This document shows, in pieces, positions 14,342-20,505 of a stretch of 25,502 nucleotides of DNA. Numbering within the stretch: position 1 is the first letter of the stretch; the number at the start of each line of letters is the position of its first letter. The stretch is from the NCBI GenBank assembly GCA_910588975.1, contig CAJUSE010000028.1, positions 1-25,502 of the forward strand, read 5' to 3'. The notes under the pieces were generated by a model. That model ran no database searches. It had not been told where the DNA came from and was given only the letters and a program-made list of their open reading frames with translations. Position numbers and translations under genes: made by a program. The stretch is from an uncultured Oscillospiraceae bacterium (GTDB lineage: Bacteria > Bacillota > Clostridia > Oscillospirales > Oscillospiraceae).

Positions 14342-14374
14342 GCTTACGCTTTTATACTGTTAAGGAGGGCGGCC

Positions 14375-14416
14375 ATGCTCAAAATAGATCATTGCCGCCG
14401 GAACGGCTATCGCTGA
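14375..14416 (+). CDS. Possible 13-residue leader peptide
   Basis: ATG with an ideal ribosome site (AAGGAGG at 14362-14368, 6 bp spacing) opens MLKIDHCRRNGYR and then TGA. The same frame stays open after the TGA for another 44 codons to a TAG at 14549-14551, reading PFGAGPIFYVPSHEDN onward. It could be a leader peptide, the remains of a longer gene broken by a nonsense codon, or chance. Nothing homologous is seen at this place in cassette A. Confidence 0.2.
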   Translation: MLKIDHCRRNGYR

Positions 14417-14439
14417 CCTTTTGGCGCCGGCCCCATTTT

Positions 14440-14490
14440 CTACGTTCCTTCGCATGAGGACAATACCCCATTTGCAGGGGCTTCGCTCAT
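14440..14490 (-). CDS. Possible 16-residue peptide, minus strand
   Basis: ATG at 14490 preceded by a perfect AAGGAGGT (14498-14505, 7 bp spacing) opens MSEAPANGVLSSCEGT, then TAG. The ribosome site is stronger than those of most genes here, but the peptide is short and of unknown kind. It overlaps the possible read-through frame on the other strand, so at most one of the two is likely real. Confidence 0.2.
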   Translation of the reverse strand: MSEAPANGVLSSCEGT

Positions 14491-14691
14491 AAACCACACC
14501 TCCTTCTATTGGATCGTTTCGTTGACACCACAAAGCATGGTGACCGCATAGTTGACCATGCGCCCCTTTCCCATATGTATATGTGCGGGCAGGGGATGTT
14601 TTGGAAGTATGACGCAGGCAATTCGTCCGTCCGAAATTATATCACAGGATATGCCTATTAGACATATTATTCGCTCCCGATAGGCCATAAT

Positions 14692-14736
14692 CTTATTTCC
14701 TGTTAGACATTATAATTATGCCCAACAGGAAATAAG
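14692..14736. promoter_or_regulatory. Operator-like inverted repeat upstream of the XRE regulator
   Basis: Perfect 13-bp inverted repeat CTTATTTCCTGTT (14692-14704) and its complement (14724-14736), 19-bp spacer that contains TATAAT (14711-14716). The 12-mer CCTrTTAGACAT occurs at 14654-14665 and again at 14699-14710, 45 bp apart. The layout fits an autoregulated promoter for the XRE gene starting near 14750. Confidence 0.55.
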
Positions 14737-14820
14737 GCGGGGTGAAACCGTGGAAAATACCGGGAAAGATTTGAAAAAGCAGCTTATGTCTCGATTGGAA
14801 ATAACGTCAGAAAATGCCGT

Positions 14821-15111
14821 ATGGAGCGCCACTTGACCCAGGAAGAGCTTGCGGCGTTGGTGGATGTTGAACAGTCAACGATCACCCGGATCGAGGGCGG
14901 CCAGAGGATGATGAGCATTGTGATGCTTCACGCCATGGCGGGGGCATTGAATGTCAGCTACGATGCCCTGCTGCGGGGGACAGATGTGGATACCAGGGTC
15001 TCCAATATCGCAGTTCAGCTGTCCGGACAGTCCCCTGAAAATCTCGCTCGCTTGGAGCACATCATCCAGGCGATCATAGATGCGTACGGCACCGACAATG
15101 CCCAGTCATAA
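14821..15111 (+). CDS. XRE-family regulator, N-terminus frameshifted
   Basis: The visible open frame gives 96 residues with an HTH_3 domain: H-L-T-Q-E-E-L-A-A-L-V-D-V-E-Q-S-T-I-T-R-I-E-G-G (4-27), then a helical tail with R-L-E-H-I-I-Q-A-I-I. The ATG at 14821 has no ribosome site and cuts off helix 1. Upstream in the same frame the codons read I-G-N-N-V-R-K-C-R directly into this Met, a normal XRE beginning, but no start codon exists in that frame. A GTG at 14750 with GGCGGGG upstream opens ENTGKDLKK in another frame, and one extra A in the five-A run at 14774-14778 would join the two into about 120 residues. So the gene is a single-base frameshift mutant, a sequencing error, or uses -1 slippage. 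It probably binds the inverted repeat at 14692-14736 and has no counterpart in cassette A. Confidence 0.65.
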   Translation: MERHLTQEELAALVDVEQSTITRIEGGQRMMSIVMLHAMAGALNVSYDALLRGTDVDTRVSNIAVQLSGQSPENLARLEHIIQAIIDAYGTDNAQS

Positions 15112-15197
15112 AATGCGAAATGGTCCGGCAGGGCATAGGCACCCTGCCGGGTCGCTTCGTGGCAGGAAAAAAGATAAATATGAGAGGGGTAGTTGTC

Positions 15198-15701
15198 TTG
15201 TCACCAGAGCAGGAACAAATTGTTGAGACATTTTACCGTGAACACTCTGAAAAATTGGCGACCCATGCGTTTCGCTTTATAAAGGACTGGGAGCTTGCCC
15301 GGGACATCGTGCACGACTCATTCGGCGCCTTATATGACCCGGTGAAAATGGAGGAATTTCTGGCCAGCAAGAACAGGATCGGCTGGATGAAGAATATGGT
15401 CAAGAATAAGGCCCGGAATTTGGCCAGGTCACGGCGCCGGGAATTAAATCACCTAATTTCCTACGAGGAGCTGTATGAAGAGCCCGGCACCGTTGACCGC
15501 TACCCCAGCGAGGAGCAGGATGTGGTCGGCAAGATCAACAGACGCCTTACCAAAAATGAGCTGTATCTTTTGAAAAGGCTCGTATTGGACAAGGTCTCCT
15601 ATTGCGAAATGGCGGATGAGCTTGGGGTATCCGTATGGGCCTGCTATAAACGGATGACATCCATACGGAATAAGTTAAAGGATGAATTCAAAGAAGAATA
15701 A
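15198..15701 (+). CDS. ECF-like RNA polymerase sigma factor, cassette B
   Basis: 167 residues from the TTG at 15198. Region 2: F-Y-R-E-H-S-E-K-L-A-T-H-A-F, then L-A-R-D-I-V-H-D-S-F (aligning with the A copy's DAEEVAQDTF), and G-W-M-K-N-M-V-K-N-K-A-R-N-L-A-R-S-R-R-R. Region 4: R-L-T-K-N-E-L-Y-L-L-K-R-L and the recognition helix V-S-V-W-A-C-Y-K-R-M. It is clearly paralogous to the cassette A sigma but much less similar than the Spo0A-C-like pair. I prefer the TTG because GAGGGG lies 8 bp upstream and S-P-E-Q-E then aligns with T-P-E-Q-N at the start of copy A; an in-frame ATG lies at 15180 and another start at 15120. The membrane protein gene starts 63 bp downstream. Confidence 0.78.
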   Translation: MSPEQEQIVETFYREHSEKLATHAFRFIKDWELARDIVHDSFGALYDPVKMEEFLASKNRIGWMKNMVKNKARNLARSRRRELNHLISYEELYEEPGTVDRYPSEEQDVVGKINRRLTKNELYLLKRLVLDKVSYCEMADELGVSVWACYKRMTSIRNKLKDEFKEE

Positions 15702-15711
15702 TTATAATTTT

Positions 15712-15750
15712 ATGTTCCAAAAGAGCGACGTGCCGGACATACCTATAATG
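15712..15750 (+). promoter_or_regulatory. Conserved promoter-like block between sigma and anti-sigma genes (B)
   Basis: ATGTTCC (15712-15718), GACATA (15736-15741), then TATAAT and AATGAAGGG. Order and spacing match 4841-4876. The TATAAT also makes it a fair sigma-A -10, so either polymerase form could use it. Confidence 0.45.
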
Positions 15751-15764
15751 AAGGGGGTTAGACA

Positions 15765-16664
15765 ATGACAGGCCAACATGAAAGGCCCAAACGATATGAG
15801 TATCTGAAGGATATGAGTATTGAGGAGTTAGAGACGCTGCTGACAAGTGACGACCTTCATCTGGAGAATGAGGACGAGTTCTATGACGCTGTTGGAGAGG
15901 AGATCGTGCGCAGAGAGCGGGAGGCCCCGACTGGGCGGATCAAAAATGTGGATGAGGCGTGGCAGGAATTTTTGGCTGTCTACCGCTCGCCTGAAAGAGA
16001 AGGTGCCCTTCTGTTTCCCGAAGAGGAGACGGAGACACCTGACTCTGCCGCCAGTGCAGCTTCCGCCAGCCCGGAAAAGAGCGGGAAATGGAGGCGGGCA
16101 TTTTCGGTGCAGCGGCTTGCCGCTGCGGCAGTTCTCGCCCTGTGCATCACCGCCCTTTTGCCCCCCGCCCTTGGCTATGAGAGCTTTGCGGCGATGATCG
16201 GCCATTGGAATGATACGGTGTTTCACTTTGGGCTGGCCGGCCAGGAGACTGATATCCCAATTGAAACAGCATATGAATATACGTCTCTTGAGGACGCCTT
16301 AGTGAACAATGGAGCAACCCCTTCAATTCTTCCAGATATTCCAAGTGAATTTGAATTTGTTGTCGTTGAAGTTGCAAAATACCCGGATTTGAGCAGGATT
16401 GATTACAATGCCTTCTATCGAAATGGAGAACACGGCATATCAATCTATATTATTCAAAGAGACAAACCTATAGAAACTCGATCCTATGAAAAGGATGAAA
16501 CTTTGGTTGAGGAATATAAGGTGAATGATATCACCCACTATATCTGTGAAAATAACGGAAATCTCTCTGCCCTTTGGTATAACGGCGTGTTTGAATGTTC
16601 TCTTCGGGCCGACCTTGCTATAGATGAGATAAAAAATATGATAAACTCCATTTATGAAAGGTAG
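15765..16664 (+). CDS. Single-pass membrane protein, probable anti-sigma factor (DUF4367-like), cassette B
   Basis: 299 residues, same architecture as the cassette A protein. Cytoplasmic part 1-115 has Y-E-Y-L-K-D-M-S-I-E-E-L-E-T-L-L (11-26), P-T-G-R-I-K-N-V-D-E-A-W-Q-E-F (55-69) and LFPEE (83-87). One transmembrane helix lies at about 117-137, followed by H-W-N-D-T-V-F-H-F (147-155) and an extracytoplasmic domain ending H-Y-I-C-E-N-N-G-N-L-S-A-L-W-Y and D-L-A-I-D-E-I-K-N-M-I-N-S-I, like the DUF4367 end. Conservation is highest in the N-terminal, sigma-facing part and at the very C-terminus, while the central outer domain has diverged, as if the two sense different signals. AAGGGGG precedes the ATG. 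The stop overlaps the ribosome site of the next gene. The anti-sigma role is inferred. Confidence 0.65.
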   Translation: MTGQHERPKRYEYLKDMSIEELETLLTSDDLHLENEDEFYDAVGEEIVRREREAPTGRIKNVDEAWQEFLAVYRSPEREGALLFPEEETETPDSAASAASASPEKSGKWRRAFSVQRLAAAAVLALCITALLPPALGYESFAAMIGHWNDTVFHFGLAGQETDIPIETAYEYTSLEDALVNNGATPSILPDIPSEFEFVVVEVAKYPDLSRIDYNAFYRNGEHGISIYIIQRDKPIETRSYEKDETLVEEYKVNDITHYICENNGNLSALWYNGVFECSLRADLAIDEIKNMINSIYER

Positions 16665-16672
16665 TGTGTTAC

Positions 16673-17104
16673 ATGAAGAAAATGAAGTCCAGGTTCGTGA
16701 GTATGTTTTTGCTGGTTTCCTGCATGTTGACAATCACTGCTAATGCACAGGGGATTATGCCCTATGCTAGTGACCAAATTCATGCCTATGACTCCAATGT
16801 GGTCGCTACTGGGAACGGCAGGATTGCTATCCAATTCTCGGTAGAGGGAATTGGCCTAATGAAAAAGCTCGGGGCCTCAAAAATTACTGTCTACGAGAAA
16901 TACGGTAACGATGGCTGGATGATTGTAGATGCTTATACTGAAAAAGACACAGGTATGACGGCATCTGGCAAAGTTTCCTATGGTACAACAAAGTACTACA
17001 ATGGTACATCTGGGGTAGAATACAAGGTCAGTGTCACCATTTTCGCCACTGACTATGATGGCGGCACTGACTCCAGAACCGTTACAAACTATGTCACTGC
17101 CTGA
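16673..17104 (+). CDS. Small secreted protein, cassette B
   Basis: 143 residues with a signal peptide (MKKMKSRFVSMFLLVSCML, cleavage likely after A-N-A-Q or shortly beyond) and a mature beta-rich domain. The C-terminal third (Y-N-G-T-S-G-V-E-Y-K-V-S-V-T-I-F-A-T-D, then D-S-R-T-V-T-N-Y-V-T-A) matches the cassette A secreted protein; the first half has diverged. The ATG at 16673 is chosen over a GTG at 16664 because it begins the typical K-K-M-K signal sequence; AAAGG lies 11 bp upstream, within the end of the membrane protein gene. Position as the last gene of each sigma operon suggests an extracellular partner or product of the sensing module. No enzymatic motif seen. Confidence 0.6.
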   Translation: MKKMKSRFVSMFLLVSCMLTITANAQGIMPYASDQIHAYDSNVVATGNGRIAIQFSVEGIGLMKKLGASKITVYEKYGNDGWMIVDAYTEKDTGMTASGKVSYGTTKYYNGTSGVEYKVSVTIFATDYDGGTDSRTVTNYVTA

Positions 17105-17143
17105 TTAGGTTCCCTCCTTGTCATTGAATAACCCCCAAAAAAG

Positions 17144-17174
17144 ATGGGTACTCCTTACCGGAGTACCCATTTTT
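17144..17174 (+). terminator. Terminator of cassette B sigma operon
   Basis: Perfect 11-bp stem (17144-17154 with 17160-17170), 5-nt loop, T5 tail. About 40 bp after the secreted-protein stop. Confidence 0.85.
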
Positions 17175-17211
17175 ATATTATCTGTTGTTGGAGGGGAGAG
17201 CGGGGCAAAAT

Positions 17212-17241
17212 AAAACAGCCACCCCGAAAGGTGACTGTTTT
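17212..17241 (-). terminator. Second (duplicated) terminator downstream of the tRNA-Met remnant
   Basis: 12-bp arms 17212-17223 and 17230-17241 with one wobble pair; the minus-strand tail is ATTTTG. Nearly identical in sequence to the terminator at 17306-17336, as part of a tandem duplication with a period of 95 bp. Confidence 0.65.
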
Positions 17242-17242
17242 C

Positions 17243-17296
17243 TGGTTGCGGGGACAGGACTTGAACCTGCGACCGACCGGCTATGAGCCCGTTGCC
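17243..17296 (-). pseudogene. 3' half of an initiator tRNA-Met (tandem remnant)
   Basis: Repeats the last roughly 30 nt of the tRNA at 17338-17413 exactly (T arm, acceptor 3' strand, CCA at 17243-17245) and keeps an anticodon-loop-like GGGCTCATAGCC, but has no D arm or 5' acceptor strand. It lies 95 bp from the intact gene and comes with its own terminator copy. Not expected to give a working tRNA. Confidence 0.7.
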
Positions 17297-17305
17297 GGGC
17301 AAAAT

Positions 17306-17336
17306 AAAACAGCCACCCTAAAAGGGTGACTGTTTT
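17306..17336 (-). terminator. Terminator of initiator tRNA-Met
   Basis: 14-bp arms 17306-17319 and 17323-17336 with one G-U pair; minus-strand tail ATTTTG. Begins 1 bp after the tRNA CCA end. Confidence 0.8.
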
Positions 17337-17337
17337 C

Positions 17338-17413
<76 letters not shown>

Positions 17414-17484
17414 ATATTAGGACCTTGTTTGGCTGTTTAAGGGGTCCCCGCAAAAGCGGTCCTCAGCTTTTGTGGGGGGAAGGA

Positions 17485-17556
17485 AGAAGGAACCTGTGGA
17501 TATGGAGCTTTCGGCCGTTTCTTCAGGCCGGAAGCGGAATGGAACAGGTTCCTTCT
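17485..17556. repeat. Long two-part stem-loop between the tRNA genes
   Basis: Outer stem of 13 perfect bp (17485-17497 with 17544-17556). Inner stem of 10 bp with one wobble (17507-17516 with 17526-17535). No T run on either strand. It fills half of the 147-bp spacer between tRNA-Leu and tRNA-Met and would form in their joint transcript; a processing element or small RNA is possible. Confidence 0.45.
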
Positions 17557-17560
17557 GACG

Positions 17561-17648
17561 TGGTGCCGGAGACCGGGGTCGAACCGGCACGTTCTTTTGG
17601 AACACAGGATTTTAAGTCCCGGGCGTCTACCAATTCCGCCACTCCGGC
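17561..17648 (-). tRNA. tRNA-Leu (UAA)
   Basis: 88-nt class II tRNA with encoded CCA. Acceptor GCCGGAG pairs with CTCCGGC, anticodon TAA in CTTAAAA, long variable arm (TGTTCCAAAAGAACG), T loop GGTTCGACCCC. A good promoter lies 30 bp upstream (minus strand). Confidence 0.95.
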
Positions 17649-17677
17649 ATACTGGCATGGGCCTCAAGTGCTTAACT

Positions 17678-17706
17678 ACTATACCACAGTATATCCGGCC
17701 TGTCAA
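17678..17706 (-). promoter_or_regulatory. Sigma-A promoter of the tRNA-Leu/tRNA-Met unit
   Basis: Minus strand: TTGACA (17706-17701), 17-bp spacer, TATAGT (17683-17678). Consensus -35. Both tRNAs lie downstream without another obvious promoter. Confidence 0.85.
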
Positions 17707-17803
17707 GGGAAAATTCCAAACTCGCCCAAAAATTTCCAGTCAACAGACCCGGGCATCCTGCATATCCTAAGGGGTGAGACAATTTTGGAGAGGAGGCGTC
17801 ACA

Positions 17804-17905
17804 GTGAGCCAGCAGGACCCCGGCTGCCCCCAGGGGGAAAAGAGGGGGGATGTGGACGACCTCATCTTCTCTGTTCCCGCCACGCCGGCCCCCAGCCAAC
17901 GGTGA
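17804..17905 (+). CDS. Possible 33-residue protein
   Basis: GTG with AGGAGG 7 bp upstream opens MSQQDPGCPQGEKRGDVDD and ends ATPAPSQR. A proper terminator follows the stop by 7 bp, so ribosome site, ORF and terminator form a complete small unit. No convincing promoter and no recognised family. The 17649-18057 interval otherwise holds only promoters. Confidence 0.3.
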   Translation: MSQQDPGCPQGEKRGDVDDLIFSVPATPAPSQR

Positions 17906-17912
17906 ACAGCCC

Positions 17913-17943
17913 GAAAACCGCCTCAAAGGGCGGTTTTCTCTTT
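17913..17943 (+). terminator. Terminator upstream of prfB
   Basis: 10-bp stem (17913-17922 with 17929-17938), 6-nt loop, tail TCTTT. It separates the small ORF from the prfB promoter, whose -35 begins at 17941. Confidence 0.75.
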
Positions 17944-17969
17944 ACAAAGCGGGCGGGATTGGATATAAT
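17941..17969 (+). promoter_or_regulatory. Sigma-A promoter of prfB
   Basis: TTTACA (17941-17946), 17-bp spacer, TATAAT (17964-17969). It gives a leader of about 80 nt. Confidence 0.8.
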
Positions 17970-18057
17970 ATGCAAAGGAAGAAAAAGGAGGGCGGCCCCC
18001 GTGTGATATAAGAGAATACATGAAAACCGCCTATGATAAAGAATGTGAGTGTGAACT

Positions 18058-19179
18058 ATGCTTCAATTTGACGAATACAAGGTAAAACTGAACAACCTCA
18101 AGCCCGCCCTGGACGAGCTGGGCCAGGCCCTGGATCTGGAGGCCGCCCGCCGGGAGCTGGACATGCTGGAGAGCGAGAGCGCCAGCGAGGGCTTCTGGGA
18201 TGACCTGGAGAAGAGCCAGAAGGCCACCCGCCGGATGAACACCCTCCGGGGCAAGCTGGACAGCCAGAAGCGCCGACAGAGCCACTGGGAGGACCTGATG
18301 ACCCTGTGCGAGATGGGCAACGAGATGGAGGATGAGTCCCTGCTCCCCGAGCTGGAGGAGGGCTTTGCCAAGCTGGAGACCGAGATGGAGGAGGCCCGGC
18401 TGTCCACCCTGCTCACCGGGGAGTACGATGCCAGCAACGTCATTCTCACCATCCACGCCGGCGCCGGCGGCACCGAGGCCCAGGACTGGGCCCAGATGCT
18501 GATGCGGATGTACACCCGCTGGGCCGAGCGCCACGGCTTCGACTGCAAGGTGGCCGATGTGGCCGACGGGGACGAGGCGGGCATCAAGTCGGCCACCCTC
18601 ATCATCGAGGGAGAGAACGCCTACGGCTACCTGAAAAGCGAGCACGGCGTCCACCGGCTGGTGCGCATCTCCCCCTTTGACGCCAATGCCCGGCGGCAGA
18701 CCTCCTTTGCCGCACTGGAGGTCATGCCCGAGATCGAGGACGACAACAGCGTGGAGATCAAGGACGAGGACTACGAGATGCAGGTCTACCGCTCCTCGGG
18801 CGCCGGCGGCCAGCACATCAACAAGACCTCCTCTGCCGTCCGGCTCATCCACAAGGCCACCGGCATCGTGGTGGCCTGCCAGACCGAGCGGAGCCAGTTC
18901 CAGAATAAGGAGACCTGTCTGAAAATGCTTCGGTCCAAGCTGGTGGAGCTGAAAATGCAGCAGCACGCCGAAAAAATCAGCGACATCAAGGGCGTTCAGC
19001 TGAAGATCGAGTGGGGCAGCCAGATCCGCTCCTACGTCTTCATGCCCTACCAGATGGTCAAGGACCTGCGCACCGGCTGGGAGACCAGCAATATCAACGC
19101 CGTCATGGACGGCGACCTGGACGGGCTTATCAACTCCTACCTCACCTGCTCGGCCACGGGCAACTGGGTGACGAAATAA
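18058..19179 (+). CDS. prfB: Peptide chain release factor 2
   Basis: 373 residues. Recognises UAA/UGA stop codons in the ribosomal A site and triggers peptide release. S-P-F tripeptide (205-207, in V-R-I-S-P-F-D-A-N) gives stop-codon specificity of RF2; G-A-G-G-Q-H (248-253) holds the catalytic GGQ (250-252). The N-terminus L-Q-F-D-E-Y-K-V-K-L-N-N-L aligns with clostridial RF2. At the place where most RF2 genes carry an in-frame UGA and a +1 frameshift (after G-x-x-L), this gene reads G-Q-A-L-D-L-E without interruption, so the usual autoregulatory frameshift is absent. The ATG has only a weak ribosome site, and a 21-codon ORF (ATG at 18020) overlaps the start in another frame. A sigma-A promoter lies 90 bp upstream and a strong bidirectional terminator follows. 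Confidence 0.95.
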   Translation: MLQFDEYKVKLNNLKPALDELGQALDLEAARRELDMLESESASEGFWDDLEKSQKATRRMNTLRGKLDSQKRRQSHWEDLMTLCEMGNEMEDESLLPELEEGFAKLETEMEEARLSTLLTGEYDASNVILTIHAGAGGTEAQDWAQMLMRMYTRWAERHGFDCKVADVADGDEAGIKSATLIIEGENAYGYLKSEHGVHRLVRISPFDANARRQTSFAALEVMPEIEDDNSVEIKDEDYEMQVYRSSGAGGQHINKTSSAVRLIHKATGIVVACQTERSQFQNKETCLKMLRSKLVELKMQQHAEKISDIKGVQLKIEWGSQIRSYVFMPYQMVKDLRTGWETSNINAVMDGDLDGLINSYLTCSATGNWVTK

Positions 19180-19190
19180 GATATGGCAAT

Positions 19191-19229
19191 AAAAAAGTAC
19201 GCAGGAGAAGCTCTCCTGCGTACTTTTTT
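19191..19229. terminator. Bidirectional terminator between prfB and the chromate transporter genes
   Basis: Perfect 17-bp stem (19191-19207 with 19213-19229), 5-nt loop, with A6 on one side and T6 on the other, so it works for both convergent units. Confidence 0.9.
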
Positions 19230-19233
19230 CATA

Positions 19234-19809
19234 TCAGAGCTGGAGCACCGCCCCTATCACGGCGGCCACAACGATGTAGAGGATAGGGTGGACCTTCTTC
19301 AGGGCGGGGATATTCATACAGGCAAAGACGACCGCAGCGATGAGGATGGCGGGCAGGTAGGGCACAGTGCGGGTGATGCCCTCGGTGGTGAGCAGCTCCA
19401 CCTGCCGGAACAGGGCGATAAGGGCCACGCTCCAGCCCGCCGCCGTAATGAGGGCGGTGGAGGCGGGGCGCAGGCCGGAAAAGACCCCCTCCACCACCTG
19501 ATTGTCCCGGAACTTTTTCAAAAAGCCGGCCACGATGAGAATAACGATGACCGAGGGGGTCACAAGGCCCAGCACCCCGATAATGGCTCCGGGCACGCCG
19601 GCGCAGGTGAAGCCCACGTAGGTGGACATATTGACCCCGATGGGGCCGGGGGTGGACTCGCTGACGGCGATCATGTCGGCCAGGTCGGCGGGGGAGAACC
19701 AGCCCGTTCGGGCCCCCAGGTCCTGGAGGAAGGGAATGGTGGCCATGCCGCCCCCCACCGAAAACAGGCCCACCTTGAAAAACTCAAAAAACAGCTGCAA
19801 ATAAATCAT
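19234..19809 (-). CDS. Chromate transporter family protein, half-length subunit (C-terminal type)
   Basis: 191 residues, short CHR family. The hallmark F-K-V-G-L-F-S-V-G-G-G-M-A-T-I-P-F-L (11-28) and S-T-P-G-P-I-G-V-N (52-60) are present, followed by several membrane helices. Short CHR proteins are encoded as pairs and work as heterodimers equivalent to the two halves of full ChrA; members move chromate or other oxyanions, and the physiological substrate in gut bacteria is uncertain. The ATG overlaps the stop of the upstream partner by 4 bp (ATGA), with GGAGGG 9 bp before it, so the two are translationally coupled. The end lies against the shared terminator at 19191-19229. Confidence 0.88.
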   Translation of the reverse strand: MIYLQLFFEFFKVGLFSVGGGMATIPFLQDLGARTGWFSPADLADMIAVSESTPGPIGVNMSTYVGFTCAGVPGAIIGVLGLVTPSVIVILIVAGFLKKFRDNQVVEGVFSGLRPASTALITAAGWSVALIALFRQVELLTTEGITRTVPYLPAILIAAVVFACMNIPALKKVHPILYIVVAAVIGAVLQL

Positions 19810-20387
19810 TTCTTCAGCCCTCCCTTGGCGGCGGTGACAGCCAGCCCGGCACAGCCGGCCAGCAGGACATAGACCACCGGGCTGAAGAGGAAGCTGACGG
19901 CGGGGAAGGCGGCCTCCAGGGGTTTGTCAAAGACGGAGAGGAGGACCACCACCAGGAAGATGAGGGCAGAGGGGGCATCCTTTACCGTGGTCTTGGTCAG
20001 CTTCAGCACACTGGAGGCGATGAGGGCCACCACGGCGGCCCGGATGCCCACAAAGGCGTGCTGGACGGCGGGGATGCCGGCAAAGTTGCGCAGAAAGGCG
20101 GCGATGATGGTGATAATGACCACGCTGGGGAACACCACCCCCAGGGTGGCCACAACGCCCCCTAGGTTGCCCTTCTGCTTCACCCCCACAAAGGTGGCGG
20201 TATTGACGGCGATGATGCCGGGGGTACACTGGCCGATGGCGTAGTAGTCGGTGAGCTCCTCCTCACTGCACCAGCCCTTTTTGTCCACGATCTCCTGCTG
20301 GAGGATGGGCAGCATGGCCGCCCCGCCCCCAAAGGTGAAGGCGCCGATTTTGGCAAAGGTCCAAAACAGGTCGAGATAGATGTTCAA
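19806..20387 (-). CDS. Chromate transporter family protein, half-length subunit (N-terminal type)
   Basis: 193 residues, first gene of the short-CHR pair. F-A-K-I-G-A-F-T-F-G-G-G-A-A-M-L-P-I-L (10-28), then K-K-G-W-C-S-E-E-E-L-T-D and C-T-P-G-I-I-A-V-N (54-62), then four or more hydrophobic helices. It probably forms the transporter with the protein encoded immediately downstream. The ribosome site before the ATG is poor (GGAG about 15 bp away). Two direct repeats lie 24-47 bp upstream and could bind a regulator. Substrate not deducible beyond the family name. Confidence 0.88.
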   Translation of the reverse strand: MNIYLDLFWTFAKIGAFTFGGGAAMLPILQQEIVDKKGWCSEEELTDYYAIGQCTPGIIAVNTATFVGVKQKGNLGGVVATLGVVFPSVVIITIIAAFLRNFAGIPAVQHAFVGIRAAVVALIASSVLKLTKTTVKDAPSALIFLVVVLLSVFDKPLEAAFPAVSFLFSPVVYVLLAGCAGLAVTAAKGGLKK

Positions 20388-20410
20388 GCTGTATCACGCT
20401 CCGGAATAAA

Positions 20411-20434
20411 ATTATGTAAATTATATTATGTAAA
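20411..20434 (-). promoter_or_regulatory. Direct repeats in the chromate transporter promoter region
   Basis: TTTACATAAT occurs twice on the minus strand (20434-20425 and 20420-20411), 14 bp apart. The first copy could serve as -35 (TTTACA) with TTTTAT 17 bp downstream as -10. Possible operator overlapping the promoter. Confidence 0.4.
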
Positions 20435-20505
20435 CCGAAAAACAGAGGGGTAAGGGGAGGCTACTTTCATCCGCCCTGCCTTTCCCTTGTGTGTAGGGGC
20501 GGCGA

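Noticed and set aside
14414..14416. Selenocysteine at the in-frame TGA of the small ORF
   Set aside because: No bacterial SECIS-like stem with a suitable loop is evident just after the TGA, and no selenoprotein family is recognised.
18130..18140. Programmed +1 frameshift site in prfB
   Set aside because: The expected UGA is absent; the frame is continuous through this point.
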